Shown here: positions 53,885 to 64,000 of the stretch, one piece after another
Layout: the number at the start of each line of letters is the position of its first letter
Numbering within the stretch: position 1 is the stretch's first letter
NCBI GenBank assembly: GCA_963575745.1
Contig: CAUYUJ010000370.1
Coordinates: 230,001 to 294,000, forward strand
Length of the DNA: 64,000 bases
Reading direction: 5' to 3'
Source of the DNA: Prorocentrum cordatum
Taxonomy: Eukaryota; Sar; Dinophyceae; Prorocentrales; Prorocentraceae
Translations under genes and position numbers: made by a program
The notes under the pieces: model-generated
The model's input: the letters and a program-made list of their open reading frames with translations, nothing else
What the model was told of the DNA's origin: nothing
Databases searched by the model: none

Positions 53885-54067
53885 CCCGATCGGGGATGGA
53901 CAGACCTCCCTTTAGCAAAACGTGGTTTAGTGAAAACGACCTAAAGCCCAAACCTGGCGGGCGCAAGCCTGGGAAATAACGGCCGCGGCGCCCTCTCGAG
54001 AACCGAAAACGGACAATTCACTAATCGATGTGTCACTGTCGGGGGTTCTGTCCACCCCCGACCCGAT
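53885..54067. mobile_element. TIR element, family G, copy 3, with target duplication
   Basis: Element 53891-54060; CCCGAT stands on both sides (53885-53890 and 54062-54067), a probable 6-bp target duplication. It inserted into the GGCACGGCA repeat block, which resumes afterwards. Confidence 0.93.
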
Positions 54068-54425
54068 TCTTAAGTTAACGCACGGTACGGCACGCGGGCA
54101 CGACATGGCATCTGTTGCGCACTTTGAGCCCTCTGCGCGACACGGCACGGCACGCGGCTCGCGGGCACGGCACAGCACCTGTCCCGCACGGTAGACATCG
54201 GGCACGGCACGGCACGGCACGCCGTTCGCAGACACAACACGGCGCGGCACACGTTGATGCATTCTCGACCTAAGCAAAGGCATGGCTCCGAACAGCACGC
54301 GGGCCTGGCAAAGCACGGTGTCTCGCATTCGAGAACCGAGGCGCGTCACGGCATGACGTGTTGTTCACGGTCAAGGCATGGCACGGCACGCGAGCACGGC
54401 AAGGTACGGCACTCCAGCGACAGAC
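54068..54425. repeat. GGCACGGCA-type degenerate repeat, part 2
   Basis: Continuation of the block interrupted by G copy 3. Confidence 0.8.
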
Positions 54426-55170
54426 GTTTCGCATTCTGTATTTCAGATACGGGCTTACTCAATGCACTCAGACCTCCTACAGCATTCGCTGTTAGGGGGA
54501 TTCTCTGATGTCGTAGACACGTCCGGAATCTGTGATGTCTGCTGTCAAGCATACGCAAGCACAGTCGCATCCGATGTGTATTTGACAGATTTCGGCGGCC
54601 TTGGGGTGGGAGCCATTTTGGGGTCACCCCGCAACCTCTTGGGCTCTCTTTGCATCGTGTGGGAGCCCTCTCGGGATATTCAAGTGGACACTCCTGGTCG
54701 TCTTGAAAGCGCTCGGAGCCTCCAGAGGAGAACTCCGAGGAGGCTCCCTGAGGCGGCGCTGAGCGTGGTCTTGGGGGCGGGGAGGGGGGCGTGGTGGGGC
54801 CAAGGGTACCTGGGCCGGCTTCCAAATACAGCAAGTTATCGCAACAGCGGAACCGACAAAGAGCCGCGACCACCACTGGGGCATTTCGGGCCCACGCTTT
54901 CTGCCTCTTCCTCCTGCTGCTCTGCCTCACCTGACCGGGTGGACTGGGAGCATGTGCGCCGAGTGGGGGATCCACCGGTGGCATCGTGGACTGGCGGCCT
55001 GGTGGTTTAACACAAGGCTAGGATCAGGATGAATCGCTCCAGAGCGCTCCGGAAAGCTCTCAGAGCGTTCCGGAACGCTCTGGAGCGGCCGCGGCGCCCA
55101 GTACATCCTCCAGGCCCGCCGATTCTCAGAGAGTTCGAGCTATCCCGATCCGATTTTGTCCCGATCTTCG
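54426..55170. other. unassigned, with 9-bp-motif traces
   Basis: 54590-54750 carries CTTGGG/CCTCC words related to the 9-bp-motif family; GGAACGCTC/AGCGCTCC words repeat at 55040-55090. No gene recognised. Confidence 0.4.
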
Positions 55171-55177
55171 CGTCGTT

Positions 55178-55362
55178 CCCAGACCCCCGACGTCATGAAT
55201 TTTTCATGACGTCGACCCCCAGCGGTCTGGACCCATTCCCCGGGACCGTTTTTCGTCCTGAGTCGTTTTTTGACGGTCCCGAGGGCCGGTAAGGGCTCCC
55301 AGAGGCCAAAAATAATGAACAACCTCCCGTCGTGATTTTTTCATAACTCGAGGGGGTCTGGG
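55178..55362. mobile_element. TIR element, family Q, copy 3 (uninterrupted)
   Basis: CCCAGACCCCCGACGTCATG at the left and a related inverted end ending GGGGGTCTGGG. Reference for the split copy at 32655-32935. A fragment also lies at about 57880-57945. Confidence 0.78.
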
Positions 55363-55434
55363 TTTTATGGTTGCCAGCAGTGTCGCTGGCCCAAGGTGCC
55401 CCCAATGTGTCTCAAGCAGGCGCCCACGGCCTCC

Positions 55435-55576
55435 GGAGGAGGAGGAGGAGGGGGAGGAGGGGGAGGAGGAGGAGGAGGAGGAGGAGGAGGAGGAGGAGGA
55501 GGAGGAGGAGGAGGAGGAAGAGGAGGAGGAGGAGGAGGAGGAGGAGGAGGAGGAGGAGGAGGAGGAGGAGGAGGAG
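55435..55576. repeat. (GGA)n tract
   Basis: Long GGA microsatellite. Confidence 0.97.
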
Positions 55577-55672
55577 CCTCACGGGGGGCCCATGGGGGGG
55601 GCGTCCAGGCCCTCGGGGTCGAGCGGACAGTGGGGGGCACCATGGGCCGGGGGCACCTTCAGCAGCCCCCCG

Positions 55673-57194
55673 TACAGTCGAGGCGTTGACCTGAGGAACC
55701 CTAAATCAGGAACGAGGCTCCTATTTTCCATGAGTTAAACTTCGATTTCGCATCGAAAACCTGAGGAAAATCCGCCGACCCCTTGGGGTTCTTCGGCGTG
55801 TGAAATGTTCCCCCTCCCCAAACCCCTCCCCCCGGAGCCCGGTCCGGTCGATTTGGAGGGGGGGGGGGGTTCGGATGCCCCTCCGGGGCCCGAAGCTCGT
55901 GGGAAACCTCGTGAAAATCGTGCAGGGACGCCTCTGGTGGCTTCGAAATCGCTCCGGGACGCCCAACGAGCGCTCCAAGACGCCCAAGGTGGCGAAAAAA
56001 CGGGCCACGAGGCTATCTCGACGGCAGAAGAGGTCCCCACGAGCCCCTGAGGCCTCCGAGATGCGCCCCAAGAGGGTCCCTAGAGGCAAAAATTTGCCCA
56101 TTCCCTTCGTGAAACGTACATTTTTCACAAGTTCGGTTTCTGAGCTTTCCGATGCTCCCCGACGGCCCAAGAGGCCCCCAAACCCGCCCCCAGACGACTG
56201 AAGAAGCCTCATACCCCTAGAGGGCGCCAAGACGGGCCCACAGGCGTCCAAGACGGCCCAAGAGGGCCTCGAAAACGGCCCCAAGAGCGCCAGGAACGCT
56301 CCGAGCGGCCTCCGAGAGAGCTCCACAATGTCCCAGACGGTTCAAGAGCGATCAAAAACATCGACGACGGCCTCCAGACGGCTCAAGAGGCCCCCAAGAC
56401 GCCCCAAGAGGCACCCAATATGCCCTCCAAGAGGGCCTCTAGACGCAAAAAATCGCCCCTTTCCTTTGTGAAACTTTACTTTTCCACACGTGCGCCTTTT
56501 GGGGTGCCTCCAAGAGGGTTCCCAAATAGCCCTAGAGGACCCCAAAACGGGCCCACAGGCGTCCAAGACGGCCCAAGAGGGCTCCGAAAACGGCCCCGAG
56601 AGCGCTCCAGGAGCGCTCCGAGTGGCATCCAAGAGAGCTCCACATGGTCCCACACGGTCCCAGAGCGATCGCAAACACTGCCGACGGCCTCCAGACGGCA
56701 GAGGCCCTCAAGACGCCCCAAGACGCATCCAAGCTGCGCCACAAGACGGCGTCAAGACGCAACAAATCGCTCGTTCCTTTCGTAAAACATATAGTTTTTT
56801 CACACGTGCGACGCAGCAGCGGCCGGCGGCGGTTTGTCGCGGCGACATGGGGGGTCCTCAGAACTGCAAAACGTTGGGTTTCTTGTCGCGTGGCTGGAAG
56901 GAGGAGGATCGCGATCCCTCTGGGCGTGCTCCGTGTGCCAGCAGTCTGGTGGCGATGGAGGTCCTGACTATGTCGACGGTGACGGCTGCGACACAGTGCA
57001 CGAGTAAGACCACGCGCGAAATAGCGAGAGACAGAATGTTGGTGCTGAAAGGAACCCCCCCAGGACTTACCAGGAGTCCCAAGGGGTCGGCGGTGCGGCG
57101 TAAGTCCATGAATCTAAAGCAAGCTGCGAAACAATTAAGGAACACGGAGCCCCTCCCCAACGAAAAGGGTTTCTTCTTCAGGGCCCCGACTGTA
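55673..57194. mobile_element. family E element, copy 2, long form
   Basis: Left 55673-55766 (TACAGTCGAGGCGTTGACCT) and right 57120-57194 (ending GGGCCCCGACTGTA) are the two halves of the 179-bp element at 33718-33896, here 1353 bp apart. Either another sequence inserted, or this is a longer relative from which the short form arose by internal deletion. No transposase frame seen inside. Confidence 0.8.
55767..57119. repeat. interior of long family E: third 9-bp-motif array
   Basis: 55900-56800 is a 9-bp-motif array with units of about 330-340 bp, marked by TTCGTGAAACGTAC / TTTGTGAAACTTTA / TTTCGTAAAACATA near 56108, 56463 and 56777. The remaining 300 bp is unrecognised. Confidence 0.7.
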
Positions 57195-57391
57195 TGAGTT
57201 CCAGAGCTGCAGGCGGTCCGCGGCAGTGCGCACTCGCTCCTGCGTCTCCGGCCGCGCGGGACGTTCAGAGAACCTGGGAATTCTGGAACGCATCGCTGTC
57301 ATTACTTCTCGCTCCGCTGGCCTTCCTCCATTCGTCCGCGTCCCTCCTCTCTTGCTCCTGCGTGCTCATGCGAGAGCAGGCCGACAACATT

Positions 57392-57545
57392 TCCCGCCCG
57401 TTCACCAGGACTCACTGTCGCTGTCGCCGCGGTCGTTGTCAATCTGAAACAATCGCCTGCCCAAGAGTGGCCGCTGTCGTTTTTTTCGGCAGCATCTGCG
57501 GTTGGGCATCGTGATCACTTCTTCCGTACAGGGCGTACCAAATCG
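57392..57545. mobile_element. family M element, copy 3 (reverse orientation, diverged)
   Basis: GCCTGCCCAAGAGTGGCCGC and GGTTGGGCATCGTGA match the complement of M copy 1; ends degraded. Confidence 0.55.
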
Positions 57546-57639
57546 AGTGTAGGGATTCCAAACTTCCGACGCCGTGAACAAACCAACTACACCCTGGAGG
57601 TCTAGACAACTTCCCAAGGACTGGCTTCTCATCCTGAGT

Positions 57640-57870
57640 CGGGGATCTTCTGACCCGGGTCAATCCAGACCCGGGTCTGCAGGAAACCAAAAACTGCAAT
57701 GCAGGAGCAAAAAACTGCAACGCAGATCTTCGCAAACCCGGGTCAGCCAATATGCGCGGCCGCCTCGCGGCCACGAGCGGCTCGCTAACCCGGGTCAGCC
57801 AGAGGGGGTCTTCGCAGGATCCTGCAGGATCTGGTGCCCTGGCTGACCCCCGTTTGCATTGACCCCCGTC
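57640..57870. repeat. GACCCGGGTC-rich short repeats
   Basis: GACCCGGGTC/AACCCGGGTCAGCC words recur five times with AAAAACTGCAA(T/C)GCAG duplicated between. Confidence 0.7.
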
Positions 57871-58088
57871 TCAACGCTCCCGGCTGAGTCGCTTTCTGAC
57901 AGTCCCGGGGCCCCGTGACAGGCCCCAAAAGCACAAAACAAAGTTCACGACGCGAGGAGGTCTAGCTCTGGGGTCAGAGCCGCCCGCGGCCTCGAAGCGG
58001 CCGCTCGGGACGGCTCGAGCATCCCCGAGGACGCCCTCGGCGAGACGCAGCGGCTGGCGGAGAACACCCCGACGCTGGAACACTTGGG

Positions 58089-58311
58089 CGCCCGAATTAT
58101 CCGGGGTAACTCGGGCCCGGGGTAACTCGGGTTCGGATTCCCGAAAAACGAACCCGAGTTAGCCCTGACCCGAGTTACCCCTGATGATTCGGGGCTCTGG
58201 ACGCCCGAATTATCCGGGGTAACTCGGGCTCGGGGCAACTCGGGCTCGGATTCCCGCAAAACGAACCCGAGTTAGCCCTGACCCGAGTTACCCCTGATGA
58301 TTCGGGGCTCT
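58089..58311. mobile_element. family X: tandem pair of hairpin-like TIR units
   Basis: Two adjacent copies, about 58089-58195 and 58204-58311, each starting CCCGAATTATCCGGGGTAAC and ending with the near complement. Confidence 0.8.
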
Positions 58312-58985
58312 GAAACACGTCAATCAGGGAATGTACGGGACCGTCAGGGAACCTCCAGGATCCTCACATCGAATCGCTGGCCCACCCATCCTTCCTCGAT
58401 GGAGGGGGCAATGGTAGCAGGGACCGCCTCACAGGGGGCATCGACCCGGAATCGGCGATGCATCGCCGATAGCGAATTGGCGATTGGCCCGCCCCTGATA
58501 GCGAATTCGTCCTGGACATGGAAATATAAAAGTACCCCCCTGGGCCCGAACAAATGAATATCCACCGCCTGCCGAGGTCTCCGAAGATCGATCCCGCAGG
58601 TGGTTATGGATAACTCCCCGCCTCCCCTCCTCGGAGCGCTCCCTCCCTCGCAGCATGGAGGAACAGAGACCGGCATAGGCGCAATTTCTCGGAGGTCCGA
58701 GCGGGCCACCGAGAAATGCTCTCCGTGCGGCATCCCACTCCTCGACGGCAGCCCGCGCAGCAGACTGCCGGCGATGCGTGCCTCGCACGGCGGACTTCCC
58801 CTCGGCGGAGAAGCCGGCAGCCTCCGAGGCACGCCCCGGGAGGCGAGCGCGGCGAGGGCCGACCTGCCCCGACCCGTCCTCCCGGGGCGCCGCCCCCCCA
58901 CAGCCCGCCGCCGGGCTCCTTGCCGCCAGACGCCCCCGCCCGGAACGGCTTGCCGGCGGCGTGGCCGATGGCCTCGTCCTCCTCT
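58312..58985. other. unassigned, GC-rich
   Basis: Frames are open on both strands because of GC bias; TCGGCGATGCATCGCCGAT at 58451 is a dyad like those inside families A and B, so an eroded copy may lie at 58430-58500. Confidence 0.35.
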
Positions 58986-58989
58986 GGGC

Positions 58990-59116
58990 GCCCGCCGCCC
59001 TCCTCCCCCTCCTCCTCCTCCTCCTCCCCCCTCCTCCCCCCTCCTCCTCCCTCCTCCCCCTCCTCCCTCCTCCTCCTCCTCCTCCTCCTCCTCCTCCTCC
59101 TCCTCCTCCTCCTCCA
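58990..59116. repeat. (CCT)n tract
   Basis: Pure CCT/CTCC microsatellite. Confidence 0.95.
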
Positions 59117-59195
59117 CCCGGGGGGAGCGGGAGTGCGGAGCTCGGCGAGCGAGGGAAGGTGCTTACAGGGAGCTGGCCAGCCTCGAGCTGATCGC

Positions 59196-59379
59196 TACTC
59201 CAGATTTCGTAATAAAAGGGAGGGGGTCTGGACCCTCCAAGACAAGCCATTTCAGACCTCCCCCGTGGGAGAACCCTCCAAAACGTCGTCCCAAGACCCC
59301 CCCAGGCCCTCCAAGATGGCCTGGAAGAGACCCCCCCCCCGAAATGAGACCCCCTTCCTTTATGACGAAATCTGGTGTA
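59196..59379. mobile_element. TIR element, family F, copy 4
   Basis: TACTCCAGATTTCGTAATAA at the left; right end ATGACGAAATCTGGTGTA has two changes. 184 bp. Confidence 0.9.
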
Positions 59380-59851
59380 TCCTGGAGGTTGACAAGCCCA
59401 AGGGCGATGACAATCTCAGGGAGCCGCCCTCGGAAACTGGGGGGGGGTCCTCCAGAGAGGCATCGGGAGGAGGCGATGCCAGTCGTAGGGGTGGGGAGAT
59501 GTTTCGGGCTGATGAAGACTAGTGAGAAACCCTCGACGTCTTCCTTCCGAGCTTTCCTCGCGGCAAGTGACGCCGCGGCGCGGCCGCGGCGGCGGCCACC
59601 GCTGTGCAGCATCCGCCGGGCGGACGATGGGAGAGGGCGGAGGTCGAGGGAAGATGGGGTCTTTCCCTGCTTGGTGCCAACCTGTATCCAAGCAGTGAAG
59701 CACGGCACGTTCGCAGTCTTATCGCTGCGGCGTCAAACAAGCACAACCATGACTGTTGTAACGAATCAGTGTGCGTGACGGTCCGGAGACTCCTGCATTT
59801 CAGAATCGGGCGTCAGATCCTCTCACGCAGTGAAATAACTCTGCATGCAAT

Positions 59852-60325
59852 GTGAACGGATACGTCAATCACCATCTCACCGAACTCTGACATCACCGCT
59901 GTGTTACACCTGGTGGCGTCGGGCGGCACTGGCACAACATCCTGAACGTTGGTCGCATTTCCGCTGCCACCCAGCCACGTTAGATACAGCTGATTATGTG
60001 TCTTGATGTGCCTGATGTTCTCAAGAAGCTCTGGTGGCACCACACTGTTGAGACCAGCCGATGATATCACACAGACTACCGCTGCGAGCGGGCCTCGGCA
60101 GATCGAACTAGGCTGAACTTCTTACCCGCTGGCGCCTGCAGGAGTTCCTTGAGCAACACATGACCGTCAGAATGCACATCAAAAGCATGCCACCCCTGGG
60201 CCGTGTGACGCAAACTCGCGCAGGTCGTGATCGATCGGTTTTCCAGGTTGTCTGTCTCTCTGCCCTTGCCCCATCTTGGAACGCCCTTTTGATGGTGCAG
60301 GCGCACGCTCCCAAGGCCGACACGA
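59852..60325 (-). CDS. unrecognised gene fragment (weak Tpt1-like segment)
   Basis: The minus strand carries SLRHTAQGWHAFDVHSDGHV with LLKELLQAP behind it, at about 60125-60230, then a good GTAAGA donor. The spacing LRH...DG-V-L--LL faintly recalls the N-terminus of tRNA 2'-phosphotransferase (Tpt1/KptA), but I could not follow the similarity into the next frame (ENIRHIKTHNQLYLTWLGG, 59852-60070). Treat as a possible two-exon fragment of unknown function. Confidence 0.25.
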
Positions 60326-61376
60326 TTACTGCTGACGCTGCTGCGACGGTTCTACGACTTCGATCATGCGTTTACGTCTCAACAATCACAAAGCAATCAA
60401 ACCGCCTCACTATGCGTCTTGACGGAGCATGGACGGGGAGGGAGGAGGAACAACAAACAACAATATGCACGCGCAAATCAATATCGGACTTCTGTTTAGC
60501 CCCAACAGCGTGTCTGGTCATACGCTACGTGCAAACTGGGGGGTGAGAACTGCTGGGAAAAGAAGATGGGGAGCCACATGCAAATTGCTTTGGAGAATTG
60601 CTCCCCGCGGTTAAAGTCCATACCGTGTTGCTCTGGTGAGTTGTTCTCCGCGGTTGCAATCAATCTTGTCTTGCGATGGCGAATTGCCCCCCCCACCCCC
60701 CCCCTTCCCCGCTCCTCCCATCGAGAGGGCGAACCTTTGACCCGCTAGTGCGCACACGCCGTCGCCATCGTTGGGCGAAATACAGATGCGAAAATGCTAA
60801 GACCGTGCGACACGGAAAGTCGATAACCGATACCGAGTGCATGTCGCAAGTCAGCAAGGCCTGCACCTCGAACCACGCACGCTGGGCGGGCCCCTTCGGG
60901 TGAGGGCTTATGCCCCTGGCTATAGATTGGAGGGCGCGAGGACACGAGGTGGAGCAGCAGCGCGTCGAGCTGAAACACTGCGCGGCTAGGTCACCTTGAA
61001 CCCCCTCCCCAGGCCAAGATATACTCACTAGGTTGGAGAGACACGATTCGCCAAGTGAATAGACATCGAGGTGGGAGGGAGCAGGGTGAGCAGGAGCTGG
61101 AGGGAAGCAGAGAGTTATCAGAAACGGAGGGATGGCGGTCGGAGGGGAGTGATGGGGAGAGGGAGAGGATGGGGAATTGGGCAGGGGGGGCGGCAGGGAG
61201 AGAAGTGGGGAAACCGGGGCGCAGGGAGAGCGGCGGAGGGGCGGGCAAGGGGAAAGGGGCATACATATGCGTAGCACCCCGCAATTGCGGATAAGAGTGA
61301 GGGGGCGGGCGCGGGCGACGCGGGCGTCGTCGAGCCGGCGGACCTCGTGGCCCCCACCTTCCCTGTCGATGGCGCT
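60326..61376. other. unassigned
   Basis: GA/GGGA-rich at 61055-61260; otherwise nothing recognisable. Confidence 0.4.
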
Positions 61377-61589
61377 CTCCTCCTCCTCCTCCTCCTCCTC
61401 CTCCTCCTCCTCCTCCTCCTCTCCTCGTCCTCGTCCTCGTCGTCATCGTCATCGTCATCCTCCTCCTCCACCTCGTCCTCCTCCTCCTCTTCTTCCTCGT
61501 CCTCCCTCTCCCCCCCTCGTCCTTCCATCATCGTCCTCCCATTGTCGTCCACCCCCTCATCGGCCTCCATCATCGTCCTCCCATTGTCG

Positions 61590-61659
<70 letters not shown>

Positions 61660-61760
61660 CCCTCCTCCCCCTCCTCCCCCTCCTCGTCCTCCTCCTCCCC
61701 CTCCTCCCCCTCCTCGTCCTCCTGCTGCTCCTCCTCCTCCTCTTTCTCCACATTCTCCTT
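61377..61760. repeat. (CCT)n, (TCA)n and mixed microsatellites
   Basis: CTC repeats, then GTCATC, a duplicated CATCATCGTCCTCCCATTGT phrase, pure ATC at 61592-61660, and CTCCCC repeats. Confidence 0.95.
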
Positions 61761-62004
61761 ACATCCTCTCTTCTTTCGCGTCCTCCTCGTCCCCTGTTTA
61801 CTCCTCCTGCCTCCCCCTCCTTTCCCAAGATAACGGCAACGCAATCCTTTTTTCCACTTTATGCTCCCCGACTTCTCTGATCAAGGCAACTCGCCAGGGC
61901 AAAGTTGCTGCACGGGCTGATGTGGATGCGCGGGGCTTGAAGAGGTCGTTGCGGGCTCAGACGGCATGCAAAAATGCGCCGCCGCGCTTGTGCGGCATTG
62001 TTTT

Positions 62005-62410
62005 GTTCAGTGAACGTGGTTTGGCTCGCGGGCTCTCCGCCTCCACCTGGAAGGAATGCAAAAGCAGCCCGCCGCAAGCGCCGAAACATGTGGTTTGTAC
62101 ACTGAACGTGGAATGGGTCGCGGGTGGGCCGCGGGTTCTCCACCGGGAGCGGATGCAAAAGATGCCCGCCGCAGGCGCCGAAAAATTTGGTTTGTACCCT
62201 GAACGTGGTCGCGGGTGGGCCGCGGGCTCTCCATGAAACGAATGCAAAAGATGCCCCCCGCAGGCGCCGAAAATGGTGGTTTGTACCCTGAACGTGGTTT
62301 GGGTCGAAGGGTTGGTCGCGGGGTGGGTCGCGGGCTCTCCACCTGGAAGGAATTCCAAAAAAGCCCGCCGCAGGCGCCGAAAATGGTGGTTTGTACCTTG
62401 AACGTGATTT
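62005..62410. repeat. about 95-bp tandem repeat, 4-5 copies
   Basis: GAACGTGG starts copies near 62010, 62107, 62203, 62292 and 62400; shared GGAATGCAAAAG, GCCCGCCGCA and GGCGCCGAAAA(T/A) words. Confidence 0.85.
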
Positions 62411-62414
62411 GAGT

Positions 62415-62992
62415 CGGAGGTGGGTCGCGGGTGGGTCGCGGGGTGGGTCGCGGGTGGGTCGCGGGTGGGTCGTGGGTGGGTCGCGGGTGGGTCGCGATTG
62501 GGTCGCGGGGTGGGCCGCGGGCGGGTCGCGTGGTGGGTCGCGGGCGGGTCGCGGTTGGGTCGCAGGTGGGTCGCGGGGTGGGTCGTGGGGTGGGTCGCGG
62601 GGTGGGTCGCGGGTGGTGCGGGTGGGGTCGCGCGTGGTCGCGCGGTTCGGGGTGGGTTGCGGGGGGCGGGGTGTTGGGTCGCGGGTGGGTCGCGGGTGGG
62701 TCGCGGGTGGGTCGCAGGGTGGGTCGCGGGTGGATCGCGGGTGGGTCGCTGGTGTGTCGCGGGTGGGTCGCCGGGGGGGTCTCGGGGTGGGTCGCGGGCG
62801 GGTCGCGGGGTGGGTCGCGGGTGGGTCGCGGGTGGGTCGCGGGTGGGTCGCGGGTGGGTCGCGGGGTGGGCCGCGGGCGGGTCGCGGGGTGGGTCGTGGG
62901 GTGGGTCGCGGGGTGGGTCGCGGGGTGGGTCGCGTGGTGGGTCGCGGGGTGGGTCGCGGGTGGGTCGCGGGTGGGTCGCGGGGCGGGGTTTG
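62415..62992. repeat. 11-bp G-rich array (GGGTGGGTCGC)n
   Basis: About 50 copies with small variations. The plus strand has many closely spaced GGG runs. Gly/Trp/Arg or Pro/Thr/Asp frames on both strands are artefacts. Confidence 0.97.
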
Positions 62993-63002
62993 CCGAAATG
63001 CC

Positions 63003-63128
63003 CGAACGACAACAAGCAACAACAACAAACAAACAAACAAACAAACAAACAAACAAATAAACAAACCAACCAACCAACCAACCAACCAACCAACCAACTA
63101 ACCAACCAACCAACCAACCAACCAACCA

Positions 63129-63173
<45 letters not shown>

Positions 63174-63182
63174 CAACAACAA
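63003..63182. repeat. (CAAA)n, (CCAA)n, (CAG)n, (CAA)n tracts
   Basis: Four different microsatellites in direct succession. Confidence 0.97.
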
Positions 63183-63185
63183 ACC

Positions 63186-63948
63186 GGCGACGCTCGCTGG
63201 CGCCCCTATGGTCGGAATAATCGGATCCGATTACTCCGATCATTGGATGATCGGAATAATCGGATCCGATTACTCCGATCATTGGATGATCGGAATAATC
63301 GGATCCGATTACTCCGATCATTGGATGATCGGAATGATCGGATCCGATTACTCCGATCATTGGATGATCGGCGCAATAGGATTCCGATCGTATTGGGCTC
63401 CATTTTGGAATCTGTGGGATTCCAATTGGACGATCGGAATAATCGGATCCGATTCCTCCGATCATGGGATGATCGGAATAATCGGATCCGATTACTCCGA
63501 TCATTGGATGATCGGAATAATCAGATCTNNNNNNNNNNNNNNNNNNNNNNNNNNNNNNNNNNNNNNNNNNNNNNNNNNNNNNNNNNNNNNNNNNNNNNNN
63601 NNNNNNNNNNNNNNNNNNNNNNNNNNNNCAATGTATCGAGTAATCGGATCCGATTACTCCGAGCATTCAATGATCGGAATAATCGGATCCGATTACTCCG
63701 ATCATTGGATGATCGGAATAATCGGATCCGATTACTCCGATCATTCAATGATCGGAATAATCGGATCCGATTATTCCGATCATACACATGGGCTTGTGCT
63801 CTACTGCGGTTGCATGATCGGAATACTCGATTACGATTACTCCGATCATTCAATGATCGGAATAATCGGATCCGATTACTCCGACCATCCAATGATCGGA
63901 ATAATCAGATCCGATTATTCCGATCATACCGGCGCCAGCGAGCGTCGC
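63186..63948. repeat. palindromic 39-bp array with inverted borders
   Basis: Units start ATGATCGG at 63247 and 63286 (39 bp apart), and each is nearly self-complementary around GGATCC. The array is bordered by GGCGACGCTCGCTGGCGCC and its complement (63186-63204, 63931-63948) and by CAA repeats on both outer sides. A 100-N gap lies inside. Confidence 0.92.
63529..63628. other. assembly gap (100 N)
   Basis: Exactly 100 N inside the palindromic array; true array length unknown. Confidence 1.
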
Positions 63949-64000
63949 TAATAACAACAACAACAACAACAACCACAATCACTTTACCCGAACGCTCAGT

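Noticed and set aside
58430-58500. Another full family A or B element
   Set aside because: Only the GATGCATCG dyad core is present; no matching TIRs found around it.
59852-60325. Firm tRNA 2'-phosphotransferase call
   Set aside because: Only a short N-terminal resemblance; the catalytic part could not be followed, so it is listed as unrecognised.
61957-63666. 569-codon Arg/Pro/Thr/Asp frame on the minus strand
   Set aside because: Runs through the GGGTGGGTCGC array, microsatellites and the N gap; not a gene.
63186-63948. CRISPR-like repeat array
   Set aside because: Units are contiguous and palindromic without unique spacers; the context is eukaryotic.

Overview
This window is eukaryotic, GC-rich and dominated by repeats. 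It looks most like dinoflagellate nuclear DNA. The reasons are a Ty1/copia element and a LINE of the type I associate with dinoflagellates, introns with GC as well as GT donors, and a gene whose introns are short terminal-inverted-repeat (TIR) elements (introners). Introners also occur in some green algae, pelagophytes and fungi, so the lineage call is an inference and no genus can be named. No bacterial gene, rRNA, tRNA, CRISPR array or spliced-leader gene was seen. Three runs of 100 N (9687-9786, 40261-40360, 63529-63628) are assembly gaps.

Layout. 0-17.3 kb: microsatellites, minisatellites and satellite-like arrays (units of 73, 100, 152 and about 360 bp), with an RNase H-bearing retroelement remnant at 9.8-11.2 kb. 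17.9-20.4 kb: a decayed LINE with reverse transcriptase, RNase H and a C-terminal Cys/His domain. 21.4-26.2 kb: short TIR elements and a tandem array. 26.7-33.9 kb (minus strand): a split type-B carboxylesterase gene. 34-42.2 kb: a dense field of TIR elements, some nested or end to end, with two uncertain gene fragments. 44.65-51.22 kb: a complete, young Ty1/copia retrotransposon on the minus strand with 124-bp LTRs and a 5-bp target duplication. 51.2-61.9 kb: more TIR elements, a further higher-order repeat and microsatellites. 62-64 kb: G-rich 11-bp tandem repeats and a palindromic 39-bp array.

The central observation is that about twenty sequence-distinct families of TIR elements, most between 140 and 260 bp, are scattered through the window, and that copies of families A, B, C, D, E and S fill introns of one gene almost end to end. 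The esterase reading frame is restored when the elements are removed at GT-AG or GC-AG sites lying at or beside the element ends. This is the pattern expected of introner elements that insert as ready-made introns. No transposase is visible, so mobilisation in trans is inferred.

The elements are nested (K in J, R in Q, P in B), chained end to end (V, D, C, B), truncated by microsatellites (H) or present in long and short forms (E). Most long computed reading frames over the GGA, CCT, CT, GAC and CAGCCT tracts are low-complexity artefacts and are not annotated as genes.
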